Below are positions 54,605-63,064 of a stretch of 64,000 nucleotides of DNA, piece after piece. This DNA is from Billgrantia kenyensis (lineage in GTDB: Bacteria > Pseudomonadota > Gammaproteobacteria > Pseudomonadales > Halomonadaceae). Under the pieces are notes generated by a model. The model saw only the letters and a list, made by a program, of their open reading frames with translations, did not search any database and was not told the DNA's origin. The stretch spans positions 26,797-90,796 of the forward strand of contig NZ_JACEFT010000018.1 in the NCBI RefSeq assembly GCF_013697085.1, written 5' to 3'. Positions within the stretch are counted from its first letter, which is position 1. Each line of letters begins with the position of its first letter. Position numbers and translations under genes: made by a program.

Positions 54605-55945
54605 TCAGTCCGGAGCGCGGGGCAACTGGCGCTTATGCGCGGTGGCCCGGTAGGTTCTCACGATGGTCTCGAAGGCCTGGTTAGAGACCTCACGGTCCTC
54701 CAGGAAGGCATCGATCTCGGCGTAGGAGACGCCCATGGCCTCCTCGTCGAGCTTCTGGGGCGCCAGCGACTCGAGATCGGCGGTGGGGGCCTTGTGCACC
54801 AGCGACTCCGGCGCGTCCAGCTGCGCCCCCAGTCGGCGCACCTGCTGCTTGGTCAGCCCGGTCAGGGGCGCGACATCACAGGCACCATCGCCGTGCTTGG
54901 TGAAGAAGCCCATCAAGGCCTCGGCGGCCTGATCGGTGCCGATGACCAGGCCGCTCCGGGCACCGGCGACGGCGTACTGGGCCGTCATGCGCTGGCGTGC
55001 CTTGATATTGCCCAGCACGAAGTCGCGCTGATGGGCATCCTTGAATCTCATCCCGCCGCTCTCCAGTGCCATGAGCACCGAATCGCTGGCGTCCTGAATG
55101 TTCACATCGAGCACTTCGTCCGGTTCGATGAAGGCCAGCGCCCGGTCGGCGTCGTCGGCATCCTGCTGCTCACCGTAGGGCAGGCGCATCGCAATGAAAG
55201 TCGCCGGCTCGCCCTGTTCGCGGCGCTTCTCCACGGCCAGCTGCGCCAGCCGCCCAGCCACGGTGGAGTCGACCCCGCCGCTGATGCCCAGCACCAGTGC
55301 CTGTTGGCCGCTCTCGGCCATGGCACGGCAGAGGAAGTCTCGCCGTCGTTCGACTTCGTGGCCGGGGTCGATGGTGCCCCTGGCGTAGAGTTGGCTGCCG
55401 ATGGCGCGCTGCTCGGCGTGGCGACTGCTCTGATTGTCGTTTCCGCTCGAGGCGGCATCGAGGCACAGCCCGTGGTAATGGGGCAGACGCTCCAGGGCGT
55501 AATGAGCCGCGGCCAGGCGGACTTCGTTGCGCGTGCCGTCGAAGCGGCGAGTCTCGCAATAATCATAGTGGTCGCCAGCGTGGCGAAATGCCCAGGCGAA
55601 GCAGACGGTGCCGATGGGTGTATCGTCGTCGCCGGGATTGGGCCCGGCAATGCCGGTATTGGCCAGGGCCACGTCGGCATCGTTGTTCGCAAGCGCCCCG
55701 GCGGCCATTTCGCTGGCCACCGCTTCGCTGGTCAGGCCGTAGCGCTCGATGGTGTCGAAGCTGACGCCGAGGTAGCGGTTCTTCGATTGGGGGGAATAGA
55801 CCCCCAGGCCACAGTCGATACTCTGCCCGCTGCCAGCCACCCGCGCCAGCTCCGAGACGATCAGCCCGGCGGTGCAGGATTCGGCGGTAGCGAGCTTCAG
55901 TTCATTGTCGATCAGATAATCGGTGATCCGGTCGAGCAGTTCCAT
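54605..55945 (-). CDS. nadE: Fused nicotinamide-nucleotide amidase (PncC/CinA) and NH3-dependent NAD synthetase
   Basis: One 446-residue frame with no stop. Residues 1-160 are a CinA C-terminal domain: LATAESCTAGLIV with the catalytic Ser-23, GVYSPQSKNRYLGV and NTGIAGPNPGDDDTPIGTV, the set that makes PncC convert NMN to nicotinate mononucleotide. Residues about 185-446 are a complete NadE: GISGGVDSTVAGRLAQL (ATP pyrophosphatase loop), MRLPYGEQQDADDADRAL, GTDQAAEALMGFFTKHGDG and KAPTADLESLAPQ, the NadE order. Both active sites look intact. GGAGGAG precedes the ATG at 55945. The step between the two, NaMN adenylylation by NadD, is not in the window. Confidence 0.9.
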   Translation of the reverse strand: MELLDRITDYLIDNELKLATAESCTAGLIVSELARVAGSGQSIDCGLGVYSPQSKNRYLGVSFDTIERYGLTSEAVASEMAAGALANNDADVALANTGIAGPNPGDDDTPIGTVCFAWAFRHAGDHYDYCETRRFDGTRNEVRLAAAHYALERLPHYHGLCLDAASSGNDNQSSRHAEQRAIGSQLYARGTIDPGHEVERRRDFLCRAMAESGQQALVLGISGGVDSTVAGRLAQLAVEKRREQGEPATFIAMRLPYGEQQDADDADRALAFIEPDEVLDVNIQDASDSVLMALESGGMRFKDAHQRDFVLGNIKARQRMTAQYAVAGARSGLVIGTDQAAEALMGFFTKHGDGACDVAPLTGLTKQQVRRLGAQLDAPESLVHKAPTADLESLAPQKLDEEAMGVSYAEIDAFLEDREVSNQAFETIVRTYRATAHKRQLPRAPD

Positions 55946-56051
55946 TGCCTCTCCTCCGTGGAGCCGACTAGCTTGAGTGGCCAGCGGCAGTGTTCCTGAC
56001 GTACACCCTAGGTCACTTTTCCAGGGGTTGCGTGGTCATGAGGAGGCATAC

Positions 56052-56234
56052 ATGGAGTGTATCGATGAAGGTATGGCTGCCAGTGGGGTTTCCGGCGCCA
56101 TCATGGCCGTGGCACCGGGGCGGCTGGGGTTCGGTGTCATCGGCCCGGCGCTCAATGAGCACGGCAACAGCGTTGCCGGCCTGCGCATGCTAAGGACGCT
56201 GTCACAGCGCTGGCAGCTGGGCATCTTTGCCTGA
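56052..56234 (+). pseudogene. C-terminal fragment of a glutaminase gene
   Basis: About 60 residues that match the end of glutaminase: GVSGAIMAVAPGRLGFGVIG, PALNEHGNSVAGLRMLRTLS and final LGIF are the conserved closing strands and helix of the ~300-residue enzyme. The catalytic Ser and Lys (in the N-terminal half) are gone, and the 106 bases before 56052 do not carry more of the gene in any frame that I can see. It is therefore a remnant, not an active enzyme. It lies between nadE and ugpQ, both on the other strand. Confidence 0.75.
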
Positions 56235-56245
56235 GCCCGGGAGCC

Positions 56246-57022
56246 TCAGGCCCGGGCTTCGCCAGGGGGCGGGGCGATGCTGTCGAACAGCGTGGGATCG
56301 TCGCTGATGGCGCTATCGACCCCCCAGGCCCAGCGGTTGGCAAAAGCGGCAGGATCGTTGGGGGTGTAGCAGAGCAGGCGATAGCCGGCCGCCTTGATCT
56401 CGTTGGCACGGTGGGCGGTTAGCCTCGTCCAGTCGGTATGTATGCTGAAGGCGTCGAGCGACTCACAGCGGAAGCGCCACTTGTGCGGCACGCTTTCGGT
56501 CAATACGCCAATGGGCAGCAGCGAAGCGTCGGCCAGCGAACGCGCATGCTGCAGGGCGAGTCGGTCGAAGGACGAAAGGATCAGACGCTCCGCAGGCAGC
56601 GCCTCCAGCAGCCGCGGCACCACGGCCTCGGCCAGCTCTGTGCCGCTGCGCTTGCCGGTCACCTTGAGCTCCATGTTGACGCCCATGTTGCGCTCCAGCA
56701 GCAGCTCGAGCATTTCGTTGAGCGTGGCCATGCGCTCCCCGCGGAAGGCGTCGCCGAACCAGCTGCCGACGTCCAACCTGCGTGCCGCGGCGAGGTCGAG
56801 CGCGGCCAGCCTGCCATTCCCGTCGGAGCAGCGACTGAGCGTGGCGTCATGCCAGATGACCGGGGTACCGTCGCCCAGCAGCTGCACGTCGAGCTCCACC
56901 CAACGGCAGCCTGCCTCGTGGGCGGCGCGCACGGCCGCCAGGGTATTTTCCGGGGCGTGAGCGGCGAGCCCGCGGTGGGCAATGAGACGCGGCAGTGCGA
57001 TGTCGGGATGGGATGAGGACAT
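56246..57022 (-). CDS. ugpQ: Glycerophosphodiester phosphodiesterase
   Basis: A 258-residue GDPD TIM barrel that hydrolyses glycerophosphodiesters to glycerol 3-phosphate and alcohol. The catalytic motifs are IAHRGLAAHAPENTLAAV (about 14-31; HR...PENT), WVELDVQLLGDGTPVIWHDA (about 42-61) and MELKV. No signal peptide, so it is cytosolic like UgpQ. The start at 57022 (CGGAG upstream) gives the usual family length. Confidence 0.92.
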   Translation of the reverse strand: MSSSHPDIALPRLIAHRGLAAHAPENTLAAVRAAHEAGCRWVELDVQLLGDGTPVIWHDATLSRCSDGNGRLAALDLAAARRLDVGSWFGDAFRGERMATLNEMLELLLERNMGVNMELKVTGKRSGTELAEAVVPRLLEALPAERLILSSFDRLALQHARSLADASLLPIGVLTESVPHKWRFRCESLDAFSIHTDWTRLTAHRANEIKAAGYRLLCYTPNDPAAFANRWAWGVDSAISDDPTLFDSIAPPPGEARA

Positions 57023-57149
57023 GTCGGGCTCCGCAGGGCGATCGCGACAGGCTAAGCGATGCGAGATGACAGTTTGACGAACCACGGCGCGTGGAATCTC
57101 CTGCGACTATGCTAGGCTTGCCTCCTTTGAGTATGCAACGAGGCAAGGC

Positions 57150-57710
57150 ATGAAGGTGATGACCCCCGAGCGTGACGAGCAGCGCGATGCCTGGCTCGCC
57201 CGCCTGTGCGCCGATGTTTATGGAAAGGAGGCGGGGCTGTCGCCGTTGGTGACCTTTACCGGTACGCGCCAGCTGCTGTTCGCCCAGGAAGCCGCGCGGC
57301 TCTGGGCACTGGTGGACGACCAGGGGAGGCCTGGCGCCCTGGCCCTGCTCGCCCTCGATGCCTCGGGCAAGGGCATGTCACTGTGGCTCTACGCCTCTCC
57401 AGGAGGCGATCGGGAAAGCCTTCGCCGCTTGATTCGAGAGCTGTCCAAGAAGGCGCCGCTGCGGGTCGATGCTGGGGATCAGGACGAAGAGGCCTTCTTT
57501 CGGCGCTGCGGCATCGAGCGTTGGTTCGTCGCGCCTGGCGGCAAGCGTATCGGGCTCTCGCCGCATCATCCGGCGCGCGGCGTCGATGACCTGCAGCCGG
57601 CACTCGGGTTCGATGACGAAGCGATACTGCGCCGCTTCAAGCATGACCCACGCTTCTTCGAGCAGGAGAAGGCCCTGTTCGTCGAGCGGCTGGCTGCCTT
57701 TCCCGGTTGA
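57150..57710 (+). CDS. Hypothetical protein, possible GNAT-like fold
   Basis: A 186-residue soluble protein I do not recognise. The first half holds WALVDDQGRPGALALLALDA and a beta-rich stretch, and the second half FFRRCGIERWFVAPGGKRIG, which resembles the closing part of an acetyltransferase-like fold, but no acetyl-CoA loop (R/Q-x-x-G-x-G/A) is visible. C-terminal region is helical and charged (DEAILRRFKHDPRFFEQEKA). Start ATG at 57150; a single-gene unit between the divergent ugpQ and the quinone oxidoreductase. Confidence 0.6.
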   Translation: MKVMTPERDEQRDAWLARLCADVYGKEAGLSPLVTFTGTRQLLFAQEAARLWALVDDQGRPGALALLALDASGKGMSLWLYASPGGDRESLRRLIRELSKKAPLRVDAGDQDEEAFFRRCGIERWFVAPGGKRIGLSPHHPARGVDDLQPALGFDDEAILRRFKHDPRFFEQEKALFVERLAAFPG

Positions 57711-57794
57711 GCCAGGCACCGCGAGGGTGCTCTGCCACGATGGGGCAGGGCGGTTAAAAGCGAGATTCACTCACTGGAACGAAGGGAGAGAGAG

Positions 57795-58772
57795 ATGGCC
57801 AAGCGCATCCAGTTTGCCCGCACCGGCGGCTCCGAGGTCCTCGAGCTGGTCGACGGGACCCCGGCCGACCCGGCCCCCGGCGAGGTACGGGTGAAGAACC
57901 AGGCCGTGGGCCTGAATTTCATCGATATCTATTTTCGTACCGGGCTCTATCCCGCCCCGTCGCTGCCTTCCGGGCTGGGTACCGAGGGGGCCGGCGTGGT
58001 CGATGCTGTGGGTGAAGGCGTCGATCACCTCAGGGAGGGCGACCGGGTTGCCTATGCCCAAGGCCCGCTGGGCGCCTACGGCGAGTATCACGTGCTGCCG
58101 GCTGACAAGGCAGTCGTCCTGCCGGATGGCGTGGATTTCGAGACTGCCGCGGCCAGTATGCTCAAGGGGCTGACCGTACAGTATCTGCTGCGCCAGACGT
58201 ATCCACTCAAGGGGGGCGAGACCATCCTGTGGCATGCCGCCGCCGGTGGCGTCGGCTCCATCGCCTGCCAGTGGGCTCGCGCGCTGGGCGTGAAGGTGAT
58301 CGGCACCGTCAGCTCTCCCGAGAAAGCCCGGCTGGCCAAGGACAACGGCGCCTGGGAGACTATCGACTACACCCGCGAGGACGTGGTCGAGCGGGTGCGG
58401 GAGCTCACCAGCGGTGAGATGTGTGACGTGGTCTACGACTCGGTGGGCAAGGATACCTGGATCACCTCGCTGGACTGCCTCAAGCCGCGCTCGCTGATGG
58501 TCAGCTTCGGTAACGCGTCGGGAGCCGTGGAAGGCGTCAACCTCGGCATCCTCAACCAGAAGGGGTCTTTGTTCGTGACCCGCCCGAGCCTCAACGGCTA
58601 TGCCGATACCCGCGAGCGACTGGAGATGATGTGTCGCGACCTCTTCGAGATGCTCGGCAGCGGCAAGGTCAAGGTCGATATCGGTCAGCGCTACGCCCTT
58701 GCCGACGCGGCCAAGGCCCAGGATGCCCTGGCCGCACGCCAGACCACCGGGTCTACCATACTGCTGCCCTGA
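57795..58772 (+). CDS. qor: NADPH:quinone oxidoreductase
   Basis: A 325-residue medium-chain reductase without zinc sites. QOR signature features are VGLNFIDIYFRTGLYPAPSL (about 38-57), AASMLKGLTVQYLLRQT and the NADPH loop HAAAGGVGSIACQWARALG (about 146-164), with the one-electron quinone reduction typical of QorA. ATG at 57795 follows GGGAGAGAG. A terminator hairpin follows 24 bases after the stop. Confidence 0.93.
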   Translation: MAKRIQFARTGGSEVLELVDGTPADPAPGEVRVKNQAVGLNFIDIYFRTGLYPAPSLPSGLGTEGAGVVDAVGEGVDHLREGDRVAYAQGPLGAYGEYHVLPADKAVVLPDGVDFETAAASMLKGLTVQYLLRQTYPLKGGETILWHAAAGGVGSIACQWARALGVKVIGTVSSPEKARLAKDNGAWETIDYTREDVVERVRELTSGEMCDVVYDSVGKDTWITSLDCLKPRSLMVSFGNASGAVEGVNLGILNQKGSLFVTRPSLNGYADTRERLEMMCRDLFEMLGSGKVKVDIGQRYALADAAKAQDALAARQTTGSTILLP

Positions 58773-58795
58773 AGCCGGCACGCATCAGGTGAAAC

Positions 58796-58821
58796 GAAGC
58801 CCGCCTCGTGAGGCGGGCTTC
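58796..58821. terminator. Bidirectional terminator
   Basis: GAAGCCCGCCTC / GAGGCGGGCTTC, twelve perfect pairs with a two-base GT loop, between the convergent qor and RpiR-type genes. Confidence 0.75.
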
Positions 58822-58845
58822 TGCGTTGCTGGGCCAAGGAAACAG

Positions 58846-59772
58846 CTATTCGTTGCTGACGTAGGCGCCCATGGCGCGCATGCGCGACTCGAAACTTGCC
58901 ACGTTGTCGACCAGGTCGTCGGGACCGAAGGCCACGCACTCGGCCAGCAATACCTCGATCAGGGTGATGGCGGACAGGATCGAAGGGAAAAAATGCGGCG
59001 TGGCGTTGGCCACGGTAAAAGTGATCGCGGCGCCGGGCACCAGCGGTGAGCGCAGGGTGTCGGTAATGACGATGGGCTTGACCCCTGCCGCACGGGCAAT
59101 CTCCAGGGCGCGCATCGTCTCGGCACAATAGGGCTCGAAGCCGAAGGCGACCACGACGTCTGCTTCACCGAAGCATGCCAGCTCCGTGAGAAGTCCTCCT
59201 TCCTGGCCGCGTACCAATTGGATGTTGGGCATGGCGATGCGGCCGACGTAGGCGAAGTGATAGGCGCAGGCAAAGGTGTCACGAAAGCCGACCACGGCGA
59301 TCTTCTCTGCCTCGAGCAGCATCATGGCGGCATCGCGTACCCGGGCCTGGTTATCGGCGGTGAACAGCCGCCCGATGTTGTCGAAGGCGGCGTCGCCAAC
59401 GTCGAGAAACACCTGGTCGTCGGTCTGGCTGGCCAGGGTCCGCAAATTGCTGGCGCGACCCGACAGCTCCACGGGGCCGGCCTGGACGGCGGACTGAAAT
59501 ACCTCGCGAAACTGCTCGTAGCTATCGAAACCGAGGCGTTTGGCCAGACGCACCAGGGTCGAGGCAGTGACCCGGGCGGCGTTGGCCGACTTGCGAATCG
59601 ACTGGAAGGCGATCTCTACCGGATGTTCCAGCACATAACCGGCTGCGAGCTTCAGTTGCGGACTGAGCTCGGGATAAGCGGCGGCCAGCTGCTGGTTCAC
59701 GGCGTCCAGCCCCGTGGGTGGGGACGGCGCTTCATGCGGCAGCTCGGCGCTATGGGAATCATGTTCCAGCAC
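58846..59772 (-). CDS. MurR/RpiR family transcriptional regulator
   Basis: A 308-residue regulator. The N-terminal HTH_6 has AAGYVLEHPVEIAFQSIRKS and ARVTASTLVRLAKRLGFDSY, then a SIS sugar-phosphate-type domain (AEKIAVVGFRDTFACAYHFA, then ADVVVAFGFEPYCAETMRAL). Start GTG 59772 is chosen because GAGGAG is six bases before it; ATG starts at 59841 and 59874 give a longer lead. It faces a divergent operon of acyl-CoA enzymes and likely controls it. Since the effector pocket is SIS-like, a phosphorylated or CoA-linked ligand is possible. Confidence 0.85.
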   Translation of the reverse strand: MLEHDSHSAELPHEAPSPPTGLDAVNQQLAAAYPELSPQLKLAAGYVLEHPVEIAFQSIRKSANAARVTASTLVRLAKRLGFDSYEQFREVFQSAVQAGPVELSGRASNLRTLASQTDDQVFLDVGDAAFDNIGRLFTADNQARVRDAAMMLLEAEKIAVVGFRDTFACAYHFAYVGRIAMPNIQLVRGQEGGLLTELACFGEADVVVAFGFEPYCAETMRALEIARAAGVKPIVITDTLRSPLVPGAAITFTVANATPHFFPSILSAITLIEVLLAECVAFGPDDLVDNVASFESRMRAMGAYVSNE

Positions 59773-59857
59773 ATTGGTCTCCTCGATACGATGCGGCCCC
59801 GAAGACTGGGCAGCCAGGAGGGAGCCGACATTGTAACGCATGGCTACGGTGAAAAAC

Positions 59858-59871
59858 GAAACAATCGTTTC
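59858..59871. promoter_or_regulatory. Inverted repeat in the divergent control region
   Basis: GAAAC-AATC-GTTTC, perfect 5-base arms, 87 bases before the RpiR-type start. It may be an operator for that regulator. Confidence 0.35.
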
Positions 59872-59900
59872 CACCTTGATTCGAATTCGGCACGTCTGTG

Positions 59901-59929
59901 TTGACGCCGATATTGGCCTTGGCTAGGAT
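59901..59929 (+). promoter_or_regulatory. Promoter of the acyl-CoA operon
   Basis: TTGACG (59901-59906), 17-base spacer, TAGGAT (59924-59929). Transcription would start near 59936, where the inverted repeat AACGACTGTGTCGTT (59939-59953) lies. Confidence 0.6.
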
Positions 59930-59938
59930 GCTCGATAG

Positions 59939-59953
59939 AACGACTGTGTCGTT
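59939..59953. promoter_or_regulatory. Operator-like inverted repeat at the operon start
   Basis: AACGAC-TGT-GTCGTT, six-base perfect arms with a three-base spacer, directly downstream of the predicted -10 box. Position fits repression by the divergent RpiR-type protein. Confidence 0.5.
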
Positions 59954-60048
59954 GCTATTGTTATAATGGTACGTTTGTTTCTGTTCGGTAAAAGTCATGC
60001 CGAACGTAATGCCAAATCCATCCCAGCGTCAGAGTGCCCCAAGACCCC

Positions 60049-60855
60049 ATGAACGACCCCATGAACACTGCCAGTCCCGAAACCCTTCTCGTCAGCCGCC
60101 ATGGTGCGATCCTGGAGATCCGCTTCAATCGGCCGCATCGCCTCAACGCGGTGATCGAGACCCTCTATACCGAGCTGCTTGCGGTCCTGGCCGAGGCGCA
60201 GGCCGACCCTGAGGTGCGTTGCGTGATCCTGACCGGAGAGGGGCGGGCCTTCTGTGTCGGTGCCGACATGAAGGAGCATGGCGGTGCCAAGCGCACCTTG
60301 TTCCAGCGTCGCCAGTACCTGCAGTTGGGTAACGACGTCTGCGAGGCGATCCTGCGCCATCCCAAGCCGGTCATTGCCGCCGTCAACGGCTATGCCCTGG
60401 GGGCCGGTGCCGAAATGGCGGTGGCATGCGACTTCATTGTCATGGCCGAGGAGGCCCAGATCGGTTTTCCCGAAACCAGTATCGGGACCTGTGTCGGCGG
60501 CGGAGTGTCGAAGCTGCTGCCGCAGTTGGTGGGGCTGAGCAAGGCGCGCCAGCTGCTCTACACCGGGCGGCGCATTAATGGCGACGAGGCTGCGCATATC
60601 GGGTTAGCGACCGCTTCTCATTCGAGTGAGCAGCTGATGGCGGAGGCTCGGCGCCTGGCCGACTCCCTGGCCAGGCAGGCACCGGTCTCGATCGCCATGC
60701 TCAAGCGGCTGGTCAACCAGGGCAGCGATACCGGGCTCGAGAGCCAACTGCAGCAGGAGCTCGATGCCGTATTCACCTGCTCCACGACTGCTGACTGGCA
60801 GGAAGGGGTAGACGCCTTCGCCGAGAAGCGACCCCCTGAATTCAAGGGCCATTGA
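60049..60855 (+). CDS. Enoyl-CoA hydratase/isomerase family protein (first)
   Basis: A 268-residue crotonase-fold enzyme. The oxyanion segment is GEGRAFCVGADMKEHGG (about residues 64-80), and both hydratase glutamates are kept: Glu in ALGAGAEMAVACDF (about 116-129) and Glu in GFPETSIGTCVGGG. Reaction type and substrate are not decided by this. Start is uncertain (ATG 60049 or 60061, GTG 60034), no clear ribosome site. First gene of an operon with an acyl-CoA ligase and a second crotonase. Confidence 0.85.
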   Translation: MNDPMNTASPETLLVSRHGAILEIRFNRPHRLNAVIETLYTELLAVLAEAQADPEVRCVILTGEGRAFCVGADMKEHGGAKRTLFQRRQYLQLGNDVCEAILRHPKPVIAAVNGYALGAGAEMAVACDFIVMAEEAQIGFPETSIGTCVGGGVSKLLPQLVGLSKARQLLYTGRRINGDEAAHIGLATASHSSEQLMAEARRLADSLARQAPVSIAMLKRLVNQGSDTGLESQLQQELDAVFTCSTTADWQEGVDAFAEKRPPEFKGH

Positions 60856-60874
60856 CAGACTCAAGGAGCGAGAC

Positions 60875-63064
60875 ATGAACCCGATCGAAGGACATCTGCC
60901 GATACGCAGTCCGCTGCACGACATCCTGGCGCCCACCGGCATCGCCGTGATAGGCGCCTCCAGCGACCCCACCAAGCGCGGCTACAAGGCGATGGTCGGC
61001 CTGATCAAGGACGGCTTTCGCGGCGACATCTATCCGGTCAACCCCAAGGCCGACATGATCCTGGGGGTCAAGGCCTGGCCTTCTATTGCCGAGATTCCCG
61101 GCAATCCCGAGTTGGCACTGATCTGTACGCCGGCCGCCAGCGTGCCTGGTTTGATTTCCGAGTGTGGCCGCCGGGGCATCAAGGGGGCGGTGATACTTGC
61201 CAGCGGCTTTGCCGAGATGGATGCAGAGGGCGCCGCGCTAGAGAGCGAAATGATGGCCAGGGCCAAGGCGCATGGCGTGCGCATCATCGGCCCCAACACT
61301 TCCGGTGTCTTCAACCTCCACCACCGCCTCAATCTGCTGGCGCTGGACAATGTCAGGCCGGGCGACGTGGGGATCATCTCCCAGTCGGGCAACATGCTGC
61401 TGTCGTTGGCCCTGGAGGCGCAATACAACGGCCAGGTGGGCTTCTCCACCTATGTCGGGCCGGGCAACCAGAGCGATATCGGCTTCAACGATTATCTGCG
61501 CTACCTGGGCGAGGATGAGCACACCCGGGTGGCGACGCTCTATGTGGAAGGCTTCCGCGATGGGCGCAATTTTCTCGACGTGGCGCGGGAAGTCACCGCC
61601 ATGAAGCCGGTGGTGGTCTACAAGTCAGGCTCCACCGCGGCGGGCCAGAAGGCAGCCAGCTCCCACACCGGTGCCTTGGCCGGCAGCTACGCCATGACCG
61701 TGGATCTGCTCAAGCAGTCTGGGGTCAGCGTGGTGCAGCATTCCGACGAGATCCTGCCGGTGGCCGAGGGACTGGGCCTCTTGCAGAAGGCGAGGGGCAA
61801 GCGGGTGGCAGTGATCTCAGATGGTGGCGGCCAGGCGACCATCGCCTCCGACCGCCTCTCCGAGGCGGGTCTCGAGCTTGCCGAGCTCTCCGAGCAGACC
61901 CGTCAGAAGCTGCGCGAAGTGCTCTTCCCCCAGGCCTCCACGGTCAACCCGGTGGACGTGGCCGGTTCCACCGACGCCAATCCTTCGCTGCTGGCCACCT
62001 GCATGGAGATCGTCGCCGCCGACGACAACGTCGACAGCGTCTTCCTGGTGGGCATGTTCGGGGGCTACAGCATCCGCTTCGCCGAGTCGCTGCTGGGCGA
62101 CGAAATGCGCGGCGCCGAGGCGATGGTCGATCTTTCCAAGGCGACCGGCAAGCCGCTGGTGGTCTACAGCCTCTATACCCCCATCAAGCCGCCGGCGCTG
62201 CGACGTCTGCACGAGGCGGGGCTGCCCATCTATGCCTCCATCGAGCATGCGGTGCGGGTGCTCTCGGCGCTGGGCGAGCGCGGCCAATACCTGGCCCAGG
62301 TGGAGCGCCAGAGCCGTGAGCGCAGCGTGACACCGTTGCCCGAGCTGAGCGCCATGTTCCAGCGTGCCCAGAGAGAGGGGCGCGACCTCTTCGAATATGA
62401 GGCCAAGCAGCTGTTGCGCGACCACGGCATCGAGGTGCCGCTCGAGCTGGTAGTGCGTAACGAGGCGGAGCTTGCCGAGGCAGCACAACGCTTCGGTGAA
62501 ACGCCGCTGGCCATGAAGGTGGTTTCCAAGGACATTCTGCACAAGTCGGATGCGGGTGGGGTCAAGCTGAATGTGGTGGGGGAGGCCGCTATGCGCGAAG
62601 CCCGCCAGGCGATTCTCGCATCATGCCTCGCCTACGACGCTGGCGCCGAAATCGAAGGCGTGCTCGTCACCCCTATGGCCAAGAAGGGGGTCGAGGTGAT
62701 TCTGGGCGTGATCCGCGATCCTATATTCGGCCCGGTGCTGATGTTCGGCCTGGGTGGCATCTTCGTCGAGATTCTCGAGGACGTGGCCTTCCGCTCGATT
62801 CCACTGTCGCGCCACGATGCCGAAGACATGGTGGAGCAGATCAAGGCCAGGAAGATCCTGGCCGGCGTACGCGGTGAAAAGGCAGTGGACAAGTCGGCCC
62901 TGGTCGACCTGCTGCTCAAGGTCTCGCGTATCGCCGATGCCTACCCCGAACTCAGCGAACTCGACCTCAACCCGGTCATCGTCAACAGTGACGGCTATGC
63001 CGTGGTGGATGCCCGGGTTATCGTGGACCGCGAACACGTCGCTACCAAGGAGTCCGTTGCATGA
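60875..63064 (+). CDS. ADP-forming acyl-CoA synthetase (acetate--CoA ligase family)
   Basis: A 729-residue single-chain ligase. Domains in order: CoA-binding Rossmann (GIAVIGASSDPTKRGYKAM, about 22-40), succinyl-CoA-ligase-like domain with the phospho-His in ASSHTGALAGSYA (about 261-273), and a C-terminal ATP-grasp half (FEYEAKQLLRDHGIEVPLEL, about 509-528, to LDLNPVIVNSDGYAVVDARV). The enzyme couples ATP to acyl-CoA formation (or the reverse). GGAG stands upstream of 60875. It overlaps the next gene by 4 bases (ATGA). Confidence 0.88.
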   Translation: MNPIEGHLPIRSPLHDILAPTGIAVIGASSDPTKRGYKAMVGLIKDGFRGDIYPVNPKADMILGVKAWPSIAEIPGNPELALICTPAASVPGLISECGRRGIKGAVILASGFAEMDAEGAALESEMMARAKAHGVRIIGPNTSGVFNLHHRLNLLALDNVRPGDVGIISQSGNMLLSLALEAQYNGQVGFSTYVGPGNQSDIGFNDYLRYLGEDEHTRVATLYVEGFRDGRNFLDVAREVTAMKPVVVYKSGSTAAGQKAASSHTGALAGSYAMTVDLLKQSGVSVVQHSDEILPVAEGLGLLQKARGKRVAVISDGGGQATIASDRLSEAGLELAELSEQTRQKLREVLFPQASTVNPVDVAGSTDANPSLLATCMEIVAADDNVDSVFLVGMFGGYSIRFAESLLGDEMRGAEAMVDLSKATGKPLVVYSLYTPIKPPALRRLHEAGLPIYASIEHAVRVLSALGERGQYLAQVERQSRERSVTPLPELSAMFQRAQREGRDLFEYEAKQLLRDHGIEVPLELVVRNEAELAEAAQRFGETPLAMKVVSKDILHKSDAGGVKLNVVGEAAMREARQAILASCLAYDAGAEIEGVLVTPMAKKGVEVILGVIRDPIFGPVLMFGLGGIFVEILEDVAFRSIPLSRHDAEDMVEQIKARKILAGVRGEKAVDKSALVDLLLKVSRIADAYPELSELDLNPVIVNSDGYAVVDARVIVDREHVATKESVA

